A stretch of 5,706 nt of DNA from Armatimonadota bacterium (GCA_014379275.1 JACMMA010000813.1:1-5706), one strand, 5' to 3'; numbered from the stretch's first letter, positions 1 through 5,618 are shown. Numbers and translations: made by a program. The notes: a model not told the origin generated them from the letters alone.

Positions 1-1
1 G

Positions 2-289
2 AATCTGCTGGTGAACACCACAACCGTCGGCATGTCCCCGAACAGCGGCGACATGCCCCTTGTTCCCGTGGACGCCCTGTCCCCCGATGTATTCGTTGCC
101 GACCTGATCTATAAACCGTTCGAGACACGACTTTTGTCATCGGCGCGACAGCGCGGTTGCCGGACACAAAATGGCGTCGAAATGCTCGTCCGTCAGGGTG
201 CGGTGGCGTTCGAGTACTGGACCGGGATTTCCGCCCCCGCAGACGTGATGCGGGAAGCGGTACTGGGAGAGTTGGAGGCTAGATGTTAG
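2..289 (+). CDS. aroE: Shikimate dehydrogenase, C-terminal part (5' end outside window)
   Basis: AroE reduces 3-dehydroshikimate to shikimate with NADPH, the fourth step of the cytosolic shikimate pathway to aromatic amino acids. Only the last 95 residues are present. The reading frame is open from base 2, so the gene begins upstream and the GTG at 11 is not its start. Visible family hallmarks are NTTTVGM (the NATPxGM-type motif of the NADP-binding domain), then ADLIYKPFETRLL (the D-x-x-Y-x-P-x-x-T-x-L-L pattern), then NGVEMLVRQGAVAFEYWTG and the ending PADVMREAV, which together form the conserved C-terminal helices. The tyrosine, the Q-G-A and the W-T-G positions agree with the family. The stop is TAG at 287-289. 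A 128-nt spacer separates it from the next gene, so co-transcription is uncertain. Identification is firm. The subtype (AroE rather than an AroE-like quinate/shikimate paralogue) cannot be settled without the N-terminal half. Confidence 0.93.
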   Translation, partial: NLLVNTTTVGMSPNSGDMPLVPVDALSPDVFVADLIYKPFETRLLSSARQRGCRTQNGVEMLVRQGAVAFEYWTGISAPADVMREAVLGELEARC

Positions 290-318
290 GAACCGCTCGT
301 CGCACCGATGCCGGGAAC

Positions 319-360
319 GGTTCTGAATCCCGACCGCCCGACACTTGCCGGGCGGGAACC
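319..360 (+). terminator. GC-rich stem-loop after aroE, possible terminator
   Basis: An inner 7-bp stem CCGCCCG (334-340)/CGGGCGG (349-355) with an 8-nt loop sits inside a 5-bp outer stem GGTTC (319-323)/GAACC (356-360). It starts 30 nt after the aroE stop, where a transcript end would be expected. No T-tract follows (the next bases are TACCACCCTG), so it is not a classical intrinsic terminator. It could be a 3'-end stabilising hairpin or a weak or factor-assisted terminator. Confidence 0.4.
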
Positions 361-417
361 TACCACCCTGACTTCACCGTAACAAAAACAATCCGTCCGT
401 GTCTGCAGAAGTAGCCC

Positions 418-1245
418 ATGAACGCAACACCGCCCGACAACAACATCATGCCGGTTCCGCCCACAGCACTCGTGGGAGACACGCCCGCCGAACGGTATGC
501 GGCATACCTTGACTACGTCTTCTCGCCGGAAACACACCGGAAGCAATATGCCCTCGTCGTAGCGCTTCTGGTTCTGGGAATCGGCACAAGCGGCGGTTCG
601 GCGTGGTACGCGCAGACCGGATACGCGGTCGCATGGGCGGGCGTGGTAGCCGGCCTGATACTTACCGGTCGTGCCCTCATGCTGATGCACACCATGGTTC
701 GGCGTGCGCAGTTGTACGGGCGCCGCAAACAGATCGCCCGCAAAGGCGAGCTGGTCACCGGATATGTAGTCCATTGCTCCTCCGCGATATTACGCCCCGG
801 ACCGGAAGCCGCGTTACCCTGCCGCGTTCTGTTCTCGTTCCAGTCCGAAGTCGGAGCCGATGGTCGGTATATGCGCTATCTGTCTACCCGGGTCGCCGAC
901 ATGAAAGACAAGTTACCCCGCGGCGACATGGACAAGCAATACATCGCCGCACTCGCCTCGGAAACAGCCGCGTCGGCGAATCGGCGTTACCTCTTGCCGC
1001 TCTCCTTCACCGACGGCTCCGCCGTCTACCTCGCGGACCTGTATGTCAGCCGTGCCCACCTTCCCGGTGGCTATCTCCATTCGGACGCCCTCCCCTGTCT
1101 CGCGGAGGCGGGTCCGACGGGCGGTATTGAGATGATGCCGGAATGGCTCTTGGACCCCAAAACGACCGGCGCGTTCCCCGAGCCGGAAGTACTTCCCCTG
1201 CCTCCCCCCGCACTGACCGATGACGCCCCCCTCGGACTGGACTGA
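418..1245 (+). CDS. Unrecognised membrane protein with two N-terminal helices and a cytosolic or periplasmic C-domain
   Basis: I do not recognise this 275-residue protein. A hydrophilic N-terminus (1-43) is followed by two close hydrophobic segments, about residues 44-63 (YALVVALLVLGIGTSGGSAW) and 67-91 (rich in A, V, G and L). A basic stretch RRAQLYGRRKQIARKG (95-110) comes next. By the positive-inside rule this suggests the C-terminal domain is cytoplasmic and the two helices form a hairpin. Residues 108-145 (KGELVTGYVV..., then LPCRVLFSFQ) alternate like beta strands of a small barrel, loosely reminiscent of DUF3592-type membrane proteins, but this is only a resemblance. Residues 183-210 also look beta-rich. 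The tail (251-275) is rich in proline and acidic residues. The ATG at 418 has a weak Shine-Dalgarno AGAAG (407-411) with 6-nt spacing. No signal-peptide cleavage site is evident. Coding status is supported by length, composition and hydrophobic organisation, and competing frames give low-complexity Arg/Ser-rich products. Confidence 0.8.
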   Translation: MNATPPDNNIMPVPPTALVGDTPAERYAAYLDYVFSPETHRKQYALVVALLVLGIGTSGGSAWYAQTGYAVAWAGVVAGLILTGRALMLMHTMVRRAQLYGRRKQIARKGELVTGYVVHCSSAILRPGPEAALPCRVLFSFQSEVGADGRYMRYLSTRVADMKDKLPRGDMDKQYIAALASETAASANRRYLLPLSFTDGSAVYLADLYVSRAHLPGGYLHSDALPCLAEAGPTGGIEMMPEWLLDPKTTGAFPEPEVLPLPPPALTDDAPLGLD

Positions 1246-1269
1246 CAGCCCGCGGCGTCGCCCGGTGTG

Positions 1270-1299
1270 TTGCGAGCCGATTCGGGCGCGTGATATAAT
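1270..1299 (+). promoter_or_regulatory. Sigma-70-type extended -10 promoter in front of nusA
   Basis: The -10 hexamer TATAAT (1294-1299) is a perfect consensus and is preceded by TG plus one base (1291-1293), which makes an extended -10. A -35 candidate TTGCGA (1270-1275, 4 of 6 matches) lies 18 bp upstream. Transcription would start near 1306, giving a leader of about 190 nt before nusA. A 6-bp dyad CGCCCG (1259-1264)/CGGGCG (1283-1288) brackets the -35 and spacer. In a region of this GC content a chance TGNTATAAT is unlikely. It is the best-looking promoter in the window. Confidence 0.75.
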
Positions 1300-1345
1300 T
1301 TGAATGCGAAAGATTTTGGCGCAAATCGCATCGGGGGCGGGATGC

Positions 1346-1375
1346 CACCGGTTCGGTTTGTAGGGCAACCCGGTG
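1346..1375 (+). other. Stem-loop in the nusA leader
   Basis: CACCGG (1346-1351) pairs with CCGGTG (1370-1375), and TT (1352-1353) can extend the stem with AA (1367-1368) if C1369 is bulged. The loop contains GG-rich and GGGC segments. It lies just upstream of the terminator-like hairpin at 1381-1413 and could be the first element of an attenuator. I could not find a convincing mutually exclusive antiterminator pairing by eye. Confidence 0.45.
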
Positions 1376-1380
1376 CAATA

Positions 1381-1413
1381 AAAGAGCGGAGCCGCCACAC
1401 GGTTCCGCTCTTT
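1381..1413 (+). terminator. Strong stem-loop in the nusA leader, candidate attenuator
   Basis: Bases 1381-1393 pair with 1401-1413: 13 pairs, all Watson-Crick except one G-T at 1391/1403. An extra G1394-C1400 pair is possible, leaving a five-base loop. The stem has A-rich 5' and T-rich 3' feet (AAAGAG...CTCTTT), as terminators often do, but the following bases are GCGTCGTTT, so the U-tract is short and partly inside the stem. On the opposite strand the stem is followed by CTCTTTTATT, which is a better T-tract, but no minus-strand gene is seen to need it. It lies about 75 nt after the predicted start site and 82 nt before the nusA ATG. It could attenuate nusA or terminate read-through from the gene at 418-1245. 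NusA autoregulation through leader terminators is known in other bacteria; applying it here is inference. Confidence 0.6.
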
Positions 1414-1495
1414 GCGTCGTTTAAGCGTTGCCGGGGCAGGCACCGCGTCGCCGAATCCGACGCCCAAATGATAGATAGGAGAGCGGAAAAACAAC

Positions 1496-2656
1496 ATGAA
1501 CGCCGAGTTTTTTGAAGCCCTGCGGCAACTGGAGCGGGAGCGGGAACTATCCAATTCCACGATTCTCGGTGGCATTGAAAAGGCGTTGACCAAAGCGTAC
1601 CAGAAGAGCTTGGGAACCGAACAGGACGTACAAATCCGCGTCGAGTTGGGTGGCGGGGGTAAAAACCCGTTCCGCGTTTTCCGCAAACTAAATGTAGTCG
1701 AAGCAGTGACCAATCCGTTCGCGGAAATCACGCTTGATATAGCGCGTGCCGACCATAAGCCGGACGCGCAACTGGGCGATGTCCTCGAAGAGCCGCTCAG
1801 CGACCGAGACATCGAAAAAATCGGACGTATCGGGGCGCAACTGGGCAAACAGGTCTTGCAACAGTCGGTACGCGACGCGGAGCGAGACCGCGATTTCGAC
1901 GAGTACTTTGACAAGATCGGCACGATCGAGACCGGTACCGTGTCGCGACGCGAAGGCGGTAACGTGGTCATCATGCTCGGCAAAAAAGAGGCCGTGCTGT
2001 CTATCAAGGAGCAGGTCCCCAGCGAGGCGTATCGCTTCAACGACCGACTTAAGATATTCGTGGTAGATGTGAAGAAGACGCCGCGCGGGCCGCAGATCAT
2101 TGTTTCGCGGACGCACCCGTCGCTGATTCGGCGCCTGTTCGAACTGGAAGTGCCGGAATTGCAGGACAGCGTGGTGCAGATCAAGTCGGTCGCGCGGGAA
2201 GCCGGGCAACGCAGCAAGATCGCGGTCATGTCTAAGGACGACCGGGTGGACGCGGTCGGCGCGTGCGTCGGGCACCGGGGCGGGCGCGTACAAGCCGTAG
2301 TGAACGAATTGTTCGACGAGAAGATCGATATCGTCCGCTGGAGCGCGGACAACCGGCAGTTCATTACCGAATCTTTGTCCCCGGCGCGAGTCTCGTCGGT
2401 GCAGTTGGACGAAGACGCGAAATCCGCGTTCGTGGTGGTACCGGACAATCAATTGTCGCTCGCCATCGGCAAGGCGGGACAGAACGTTCGCCTCGCCGCG
2501 CGTTTGACCGGATGGCGTATCGATATCCGATCCGAATCGCAGGTGGCGAAGCAAGCATTCCTGGAAGCGGCGGCGCAACTCGCCTCCGCGCCGGAAGACC
2601 CGGAGGCGGAGGCGTTGCTCCCGCCGATCACGTTCGGCGACGAGAATGACGAATAA
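1496..2656 (+). CDS. nusA: Transcription termination/antitermination factor NusA
   Basis: NusA binds RNA polymerase near the RNA exit channel and modulates pausing, intrinsic termination, Rho action and rRNA antitermination. The 386 residues show the standard order. The N-terminal RNAP-binding domain covers about 1-125, starting MNAEFFEALRQLERER. An S1 domain follows (about 137-203, with GTVSRREGGNVVIMLG). The linker motif SRTHPSLIRRLFELEVPEL (204-222) is the family SRt-p-lv-LFe-EVPE signature. KH1 contains VAREAGQRSKIAV and GACVGHRGGRV (255-265). KH2 contains VVVPDNQLSLAIGKAGQNVR (313-332), with the GKAG loop at 325-328. It ends soon after KH2 with an acidic tail and lacks the C-terminal acidic repeats of E. 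coli NusA, like the roughly 370-residue Bacillus form. One variation is DAVGACVG where DPVGACVG is usual. The ATG at 1496 is preceded by AGGAGAG (1477-1483), a good Shine-Dalgarno sequence but 12-14 nt away, which is long. The N-terminus aligns with the family, so the start is kept. It overlaps ylxR by 11 nt. Confidence 0.97.
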   Translation: MNAEFFEALRQLERERELSNSTILGGIEKALTKAYQKSLGTEQDVQIRVELGGGGKNPFRVFRKLNVVEAVTNPFAEITLDIARADHKPDAQLGDVLEEPLSDRDIEKIGRIGAQLGKQVLQQSVRDAERDRDFDEYFDKIGTIETGTVSRREGGNVVIMLGKKEAVLSIKEQVPSEAYRFNDRLKIFVVDVKKTPRGPQIIVSRTHPSLIRRLFELEVPELQDSVVQIKSVAREAGQRSKIAVMSKDDRVDAVGACVGHRGGRVQAVVNELFDEKIDIVRWSADNRQFITESLSPARVSSVQLDEDAKSAFVVVPDNQLSLAIGKAGQNVRLAARLTGWRIDIRSESQVAKQAFLEAAAQLASAPEDPEAEALLPPITFGDENDE

Positions 2657-3038
2657 GGGAACAGGCAACGGGGAGGCGGGAACCGGGGAGGAATCCCCGC
2701 CCTTTGTCCCCCGTTCCTCGCCCCCCATTCCACCGCGCCCGGCGAAGCGTACGCCGATCCGGACATGCGTGGCTTGCCGGACACCCGGCGGGAAGCGCGG
2801 ACTGATTCGGGTCGTGCGTCTGCCGGACGCCACCGGCGTCGTTCTAGACCCGACCGGGAAACGATCCGGGCGCGGGGCATATGTGTGCGCGACGGTCGAG
2901 TGCGTGAATAATGCGCGAAAGCGCAAAGCATTCGAGCGGTCCTTGAAAGTGGCGGTAACCGACGATGTTTTCTTCGCGCTACAAAATGCGGTAGCGGAGA
3001 AAGCGGAAAACGAGAAAGGCGCGACTACCATGTCGTAA
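2646..3038 (+). CDS. ylxR: YlxR/RnpM-family RNA-binding protein with N-terminal extension
   Basis: YlxR is a small basic RNA-binding protein almost always encoded between nusA and infB. In Bacillus it has been renamed RnpM and reported to bind RNase P RNA; its role here is inferred from family. The core spans about residues 35-112: TPIRTCVACRTPGGKRGLIRVVR with the CxxC pair C41/C44, then the hallmark DPTGKRSGRGAYVC (68-81) and C86, then ARKRKAFERSLKVAVTDDVF. The four cysteines C41, C44, C81 and C86 could bind a metal. Family members are usually about 90 residues and this one has 130. The first 34 residues are a Gly/Pro/Ser-rich low-complexity extension encoded by repeat-like DNA, and the tail (113-130) is charged. 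ATG at 2646 sits in ATGACGAATAA, which also contains the nusA stop, so translation is probably coupled. No in-frame start lies closer to the core. Confident by motif and neighbourhood. Confidence 0.95.
   Translation: MTNKGTGNGEAGTGEESPPFVPRSSPPIPPRPAKRTPIRTCVACRTPGGKRGLIRVVRLPDATGVVLDPTGKRSGRGAYVCATVECVNNARKRKAFERSLKVAVTDDVFFALQNAVAEKAENEKGATTMS
2668..2727 (+). repeat. G-rich quasi-repeats and imperfect inverted repeat inside the ylxR 5' end
   Basis: The unit AACGGGGAGG (2667-2676) recurs as AACCGGGGAGG (2681-2691), and this G-rich half faces a C-rich half (2694-2727) that is roughly its reverse complement. Within it CGGGGA (2684-2689) pairs with TCCCCG (2694-2699) around GGAA, a GNRA-type tetraloop. 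The translated product is the low-complexity N-terminus of YlxR, absent from typical family members. It looks like a dispersed intergenic repeat absorbed into the reading frame. Whether copies exist elsewhere cannot be told from this window. Confidence 0.5.
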
Positions 3039-3055
3039 TTTGTGCAGACGAGGAT

Positions 3056-3075
3056 GGGTGACGTTTTTGTCGCCC
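3056..3075 (+). other. Small hairpin 18 nt after ylxR
   Basis: GGGTGAC (3056-3062) pairs with GTCGCCC (3069-3075), including one T-G pair, around a six-base loop containing T5. The T-run is in the loop rather than after the stem, so this is not an intrinsic terminator. It directly precedes the long inverted repeat and may be part of the same element. Confidence 0.4.
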
Positions 3076-3079
3076 CAGA

Positions 3080-3187
3080 TTTGTGTGCCGGTTCGGGATC
3101 CGGCGTCGAGTAGGTGGCTTTGTCGCCGGAGAATATTCTTCCGGTACGCAGCGCCTGACGCCGCCGGATTCCGAACCGGCACACAAA
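3080..3187. repeat. Long interrupted inverted repeat (26-bp arms) in the ylxR-infB gap
   Basis: Bases 3080-3105 are the reverse complement of 3162-3187 over 26 positions, with a single G/T mismatch at 3097/3170. The arms continue imperfectly inward past a 3-base bulge (TC 3106-3107 with GA 3157-3158, then AGG 3112-3114 with CCT 3154-3156). The 56-nt centre has its own near-palindrome, CCGG-A-GAATATTC-TT-CCGG (3126-3144). The block can fold as one long hairpin in RNA or a cruciform in DNA. No open frame within it resembles a transposase, so it would be a non-autonomous palindromic element such as a MITE or REP/BIME-like unit. No clear target-site duplication is visible at its edges. Inside an operon transcript such a structure would be a candidate RNase III site or translation-insulating hairpin (inference). 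Confidence 0.85.
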
Positions 3188-3400
3188 CCGGATATGCACA
3201 GCGACACGGAGCGGCGCGTGTCCCCCTTCATCGGCGGGACATTGCGACCGTTCCTTTTCTTTGCGTTAGCGACGCAAAATTTAACCTATCGACATTGCTT
3301 TGTGGTTCTTCCAATATATTGGATACAGGCTTATATAGATCGGGAATAGATTGCGACAGGCAGGAAACACCGTTCTACCGATTTGCCTGAGGAGAATACT
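3188..3400 (+). other. AT-rich infB upstream region with small hairpins
   Basis: No protein gene is supported here. Hairpins visible are GACACG (3203-3208)/CGTGTC (3217-3222), TTTGCGT (3260-3266)/ACGCAAA (3272-3278) with a five-base loop, and CAGGCA (3357-3362)/TGCCTG (3384-3389). By hand count 3241-3340 is 38% GC, far below the neighbouring genes, as is common for promoter DNA. None of the hairpins has a convincing T-tract. Confidence 0.5.
3289..3320 (+). promoter_or_regulatory. Weak candidate internal promoter for infB
   Basis: TCGACA (3289-3294) matches the -35 consensus at 5 of 6 bases and TATATT (3315-3320) matches the -10 at 5 of 6, but the 20-bp spacing is too long for a good sigma-70 site. 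Other -10-like strings nearby are TATAGA (3334-3339) and TTATAT (3331-3336), without a good -35. Some promoter in this AT-rich DNA is plausible because infB is separated from ylxR by 427 nt, but the exact elements are not resolved. Confidence 0.3.
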
Positions 3401-3412
3401 ATGAACCAGTAG
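3401..3412 (+). other. Three-codon leader mini-ORF (Met-Asn-Gln-stop) upstream of infB
   Basis: ATG AAC CAG TAG at 3401-3412 is preceded by GAGGAG (3389-3394) with an ideal 6-nt spacer, a better initiation site than that of most genes in this window. The stop comes at codon 4, 53 nt before the infB ATG. It could be a regulatory minigene, the remnant start of a broken gene, or chance. If TAG were read through, the frame would continue past the infB start in another frame (+1 relative to infB), so it is not an infB extension. Confidence 0.35.
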
Positions 3413-3422
3413 TACAAAATCG

Positions 3423-3439
3423 GGATTTTCGAAAAATCC
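3423..3439 (+). other. Small stem-loop between the mini-ORF and infB
   Basis: GGATTTT (3423-3429) pairs with AAAATCC (3433-3439) around a three-base loop CGA. It lies 15 nt before the infB Shine-Dalgarno (GAGGG 3455-3459). The AT-rich stem is weak and may only matter for local ribosome access. Confidence 0.45.
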
Positions 3440-3465
3440 TTGGAGAATGGAAGTGAGGGTAACTT

Positions 3466-5598
3466 ATGCCGATCAAGCTTTTTGATTTGGCGCGTGAACT
3501 ACGCAAAACCAATACCGAGATGCTCGCGGTAGCACGGGAGATCGGGCTGACGAAATTATCGCCCGCGAGCGACCTGGAAGACGATGTCGCGACGCAACTG
3601 CGTTCCGCGATCGGCGGGGGCGCCACCACGCCTTCGAACGGGAACGGCACGGCGCAGCCCACCGCGACCGCTGCCCCGGCGGAGGCGGTGCCATCCGGCG
3701 CGGTGATCGAGGTTCCGGCGAACGTCACGGTGAAAGAGTTGGGCGAGCGACTGGGCGTTTCGGCGGGAGAGGTGCAGAAGATTCTCATGAATCTTGGCGT
3801 TCTCGCTGCCCTGAACCAGCGCCTTACCGCAGGCGCGATCAATCGCATCGCGGCTAAACTCGGTCGCACGGTGCAGGTCGCTACCGCAGTGGCTGCGCCC
3901 CCGGTCGTACCGACAGCGGAGACCGTGACCGCACCCATTGCCACGACAGCCGCGGCGAACGGCGCACCGGTGCGGAAATCCCCGCCGGTCGGGAACGGCG
4001 TTAGTGCGAACAAGCCGCGCTCCAGCGCGACCCAGGTGACGGGTGGTTCGGGGCAGATCGAACTCACCGCGCGTCCCCCGGTCGTCACCATCATGGGGCA
4101 TGTCGACCACGGTAAAACGACCCTGTTGGACACGATCCGTAAGACCAGCGTCGCGGACCGGGAGGCGGGCGGCATTACCCAGCACATCGGCGCGTATCAG
4201 GTCGAGGTGGACGGGCAACGGATTACGTTCCTGGATACCCCCGGTCACGCGGCGTTCTCGGCGATGCGTTCTCGCGGCGCGTCGGTCACTGACATCGTGG
4301 TTATCGTAGTCGCGGCGGACGACGGCGTGATGCCACAAACCGAGGAAGCGATCACCATCGCCAAAACCGCCGGGGTTCCGATAATTGTCGCGGTCAACAA
4401 GATCGACAAAGAAGACTCGAACCCGGACCGTGTGTTGACCGAACTGATGCAATACGACATCATGCCGGAAGCCTACGGCGGCGATATCCAGACGGTCAAC
4501 ATTTCGGCGAAAAAGGGCGACGGTATCAAAGATCTTCTGGATACCATCTTGCTTGTTTCGGAGGCCGTTGTCGAGCCGAAAGCAAACCCTCATGGTCCGG
4601 TACAAGGTACAATCATCGAGGCGAAGGTAGACAAAGGGCGCGGATCAGTGGCCACGGTTCTGGTGCAACAGGGTACCCTGCGCGCCGGAGATGTGGTTGT
4701 CGCGGGGGTGATGTCGGGCAAGGTGCGCGGCATGGCGGATGAACGCGGCGCGAAGCTGGTCAAGGCCGGTCCTTCGTCGCCGGTAGAGATCATCGGTTTG
4801 AGTGGTGTTCCTGAGGCGGGCGACAAGTTGGTCGTCGCGAAGAACGAGAAAGAAGCTCGCATTCTGGTCACCGCACGGGAAGAGTTGCTCAAAGCCGGGA
4901 AGATCGGCGACCGCAACCTGATGTCACTCGAAGCCCTGTACAAGCAGCTGCGCTCCGGTCCGGTCAAGGAACTGAACATCGTCATCAAGGGCGATGTGCA
5001 GGGGTCTGTGCAGGCTGTGCGCGATTCGCTCGTCGACCTGGGCAACGACGAAGTGCGGGTGCGCGTTCTGACCACCGGGGTCGGCGCGATTACCGAGGGC
5101 GATGTTCTCCTCGCCGCGTCCGACAAGGATCAGGAAGAAAAGAATTCGCTCGTCGTCGGATTCAACGTGGCCATCTCGGATTCGGGCAAGAAAAAAGCCG
5201 AAGCCGAACACGTCCAGATCAAAACGTTCACAATTATCTACCAGCTCATCGACGCAGTAACGGAAGCGATGATTGCGCTACTGCCGCCGATTTACGAAGA
5301 GTTCGTGCTTGGCAAAGCGGAAATACGACAGCTGTTCCGGTTGCCCGGTGGTCGCTCGATTGCCGGCGCGATGGTCCAAGACGGGGTTGTAAAACGCAAC
5401 GGCAAAGTTCGGCTATATCGCGGCAAGGACTTGATCGTGACGGCGGACGTAGACACGCTGAAGCGTTTCAAAGAAGACACCCGTGAGGTCGCCGCGGGCT
5501 ACGAGTGTGGTCTGACCCTGCGCGGTCATAACGACCTGCAGGTCGGCGACACGATGGAATCGTTCGAAATGCGGGCGATCCCGCGCACGTTGGATTAA
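3466..5598 (+). CDS. infB: Translation initiation factor IF-2
   Basis: IF-2 is the GTPase that brings fMet-tRNA to the 30S P site and promotes 50S joining. The 710 residues read in the family order. IF2_N module 1 covers 1-50 (MPIKLFDLARELRKTNTEML) and a second covers about 86-136 (VTVKELGERLGVSAGEVQKI). Each is followed by an Ala/Pro/Thr-rich linker (51-85 and 137-200). The G domain starts near 203: G1 GHVDHGKT (211-218), G2 GGITQHIG (235-242), G3 DTPGH (257-261), G4 NKID (311-314), G5 SAK (347-349). Domain II is about 376-465. Domain III (about 490-575) contains KELNIVIKGDVQGSVQA and TTGVGAITEGDV. The C-terminal fMet-binding domain (about 600-705) contains LGKAEIRQLF and LKRFKEDTREVAAGYECG. 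An extra charged run DKDQEEKN (553-560) lies before VVGFNV. ATG 3466 has GAGGG (3455-3459) at 6-nt spacing and gives a family-typical N-terminus. All catalytic motifs are intact and the gene is complete. Confidence 0.98.
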   Translation: MPIKLFDLARELRKTNTEMLAVAREIGLTKLSPASDLEDDVATQLRSAIGGGATTPSNGNGTAQPTATAAPAEAVPSGAVIEVPANVTVKELGERLGVSAGEVQKILMNLGVLAALNQRLTAGAINRIAAKLGRTVQVATAVAAPPVVPTAETVTAPIATTAAANGAPVRKSPPVGNGVSANKPRSSATQVTGGSGQIELTARPPVVTIMGHVDHGKTTLLDTIRKTSVADREAGGITQHIGAYQVEVDGQRITFLDTPGHAAFSAMRSRGASVTDIVVIVVAADDGVMPQTEEAITIAKTAGVPIIVAVNKIDKEDSNPDRVLTELMQYDIMPEAYGGDIQTVNISAKKGDGIKDLLDTILLVSEAVVEPKANPHGPVQGTIIEAKVDKGRGSVATVLVQQGTLRAGDVVVAGVMSGKVRGMADERGAKLVKAGPSSPVEIIGLSGVPEAGDKLVVAKNEKEARILVTAREELLKAGKIGDRNLMSLEALYKQLRSGPVKELNIVIKGDVQGSVQAVRDSLVDLGNDEVRVRVLTTGVGAITEGDVLLAASDKDQEEKNSLVVGFNVAISDSGKKKAEAEHVQIKTFTIIYQLIDAVTEAMIALLPPIYEEFVLGKAEIRQLFRLPGGRSIAGAMVQDGVVKRNGKVRLYRGKDLIVTADVDTLKRFKEDTREVAAGYECGLTLRGHNDLQVGDTMESFEMRAIPRTLD

Positions 5599-5618
5599 GG
5601 AAACCTCACCCCCCCCCG

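Noticed and set aside
1300..1515. 71-codon frame in the nusA leader
   Set aside because: It would start with TTG immediately after the -10 hexamer, with no Shine-Dalgarno, and crosses the strong hairpin into nusA in another frame.
913..2448. 511-codon minus-strand frame opposite the membrane gene and nusA
   Set aside because: It spans a promoter, a leader and most of nusA in antisense, is Ser/Arg/Thr-rich as antisense shadows of GC-rich genes are, and has no recognisable domain.
3056..3187. CRISPR array
   Set aside because: There are only two diverged direct copies plus an inverted arrangement, with no regular repeat-spacer periodicity.
1688..3199. 503-codon minus-strand frame opposite nusA and ylxR
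   Set aside because: It is antisense to two well-identified genes, Arg/His-rich, and starts in the inverted repeat.
3040..3390. 116-codon frame across the ylxR-infB gap
   Set aside because: It runs through both arms of the inverted repeat, has no family-like motifs and no convincing ribosome site; the product looks like translated repeat.
3556..4605. 349-codon minus-strand frame opposite infB
   Set aside because: Shadow of the infB GTPase domain with Arg/Gly/His-rich composition and no motif.
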